DNA of 64,000 bases from Chamaecrista fasciculata (lineage: Eukaryota > Streptophyta > Magnoliopsida > Fabales > Fabaceae). Both the position numbers and the translations under genes were made by a program. The notes below the pieces were generated by a model that was not told the DNA's origin, did no database searches, and saw only the letters and a program-made list of their open reading frames with translations. The stretch is taken from NCBI GenBank assembly GCA_003254925.1, contig QANZ01044514.1:1-64000 (forward strand), read 5' to 3'. The stretch's first letter is position 1; every line of letters starts with the position of its first letter. Shown in pieces: positions 63,304 through 64,000 of this stretch.

Positions 63304-64000
63304 GTAATCTCTACACTCCCTCTCTCACCTTTTTTTTTGGCCAGGCTAATTAGCTCAACTAATAAACTATAAAGCATGAACACATCTATCTTTAGGCATA
63401 TCATGTGTCCAACACTTGACGAAACATTGACACAGCCATGACATTGTCAACACATTCCAACACACATACGGATGTGTTAGAGTAAAAAGAATATATTATT
63501 TCTTGCTCAGACACAAATGTAACTTGACGAAAGTTCTTTCTGAAAAGTGACAAAAGACTAAAAAAAATTTCCATATTTTGCAAAATAACCTCTTTATTAA
63601 GATTTTAACTTTTTTTTTTTGGATTTTTTTGGCTACTATCAAATGCAACTGCAAGTTTTGGTTAGTGTAAAGTGCATTAAAATTTAGATAATAAAAAGGA
63701 ACACTTGATCTTTTTGAATAATAAACTTTACTAAGGGGGTGTTTGTGGGGTGTTTCATGACATTTTATAGTTCAAGGGGTTTTCTACGTAATGAGCAAAG
63801 TTCAGAAAGGCTTTCTGCATTTTAGCCTTTAAATAATATAAAGAAAAAACATTTAGTTTAGTAGATATGATTTGATTTAGAAAATAATAATCCAAGATGC
63901 TTAATATATAGAATATTGCCAATTGTTTCTTTTTCTTTTAGTGTTTCAAGTGTCCATGTCAGTGTCTATATTCCATAGCTGATAGACAAGTTCAATTCTA
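63304..64000 (+). other. Intron of the WD40/BRWD-type gene running off the window
   Basis: Follows donor TCT then GTAATC at 63303/63304. AT-rich, with GTGTCCAACACTTGACG and AACACATTCCAACACACAT words of unknown origin. No acceptor is visible before the end. Confidence 0.6.

Overview
The window is nuclear DNA of a flowering plant, most likely a eudicot and probably a rosid; I cannot name the species. The evidence is short AT-rich introns, large AT-rich intergenic stretches, and plant-specific families (WRKY, GRAS, S1-group bZIP with a sucrose-control uORF, CP12, COX5C, TBL, PMEI-domain protein). There are no operons; each gene is its own transcription unit. I assembled exon structures by following reading frame and GT/GC..AG borders and comparing with family proteins I remember. 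Every multi-exon gene that is complete here sums to an exact multiple of three.

Layout. 1-355 (-): 5' part of a secreted glycine-rich protein. 1549-5309 (-): DEAD-box helicase of the RH24 type, five exons. 6557-7367 (+): PMEI/invertase-inhibitor domain protein. 7888-10247: Mutator-like element with long inverted ends, followed by an old LTR fragment. 12052-13171 (-): group IIe WRKY factor. 14078-14512: small foldback element. 16482-17321 (+): multi-pass membrane protein of unknown function. 18884-20539 (+): GRAS protein. 20698-22669 (-): TBL-family O-acetyltransferase-like protein, tail to tail with the GRAS gene. 24980-27606 (+): INO80-complex subunit B-like protein (PAPA-1 plus HIT finger). 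29818-30012 (+): cytochrome c oxidase subunit 5C with a leader intron. 32205-32591 (+): chloroplast CP12. 34951-35391 (-): S1 bZIP with a conserved sucrose-control peptide uORF at 35551-35637. 36057-38739: second, diverged member of the 7.9-kb element family. 39274-46596 (+): VPS51, 20 coding exons. 47362-48657: a 1.3-kb near-palindromic foldback nested in an older element. 48884-54243 (+): MCM7, 15 exons, with two E2F-type sites upstream. 58432 to the window edge (+): WD40 (probably BRWD/PHIP-type) protein, open at its 3' end.

The genes are mostly unrelated housekeeping and regulatory loci: RNA processing, chromatin remodelling, DNA replication, endosome-to-Golgi tethering, respiration, Calvin-cycle control and transcription factors. 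The most striking non-genic theme is a set of elements whose ends begin with GG and which, in four cases, are bounded by perfect 9- or 10-bp target duplications, as Mutator-like elements make. The clearest regulatory find is the sucrose-control uORF of the bZIP gene.
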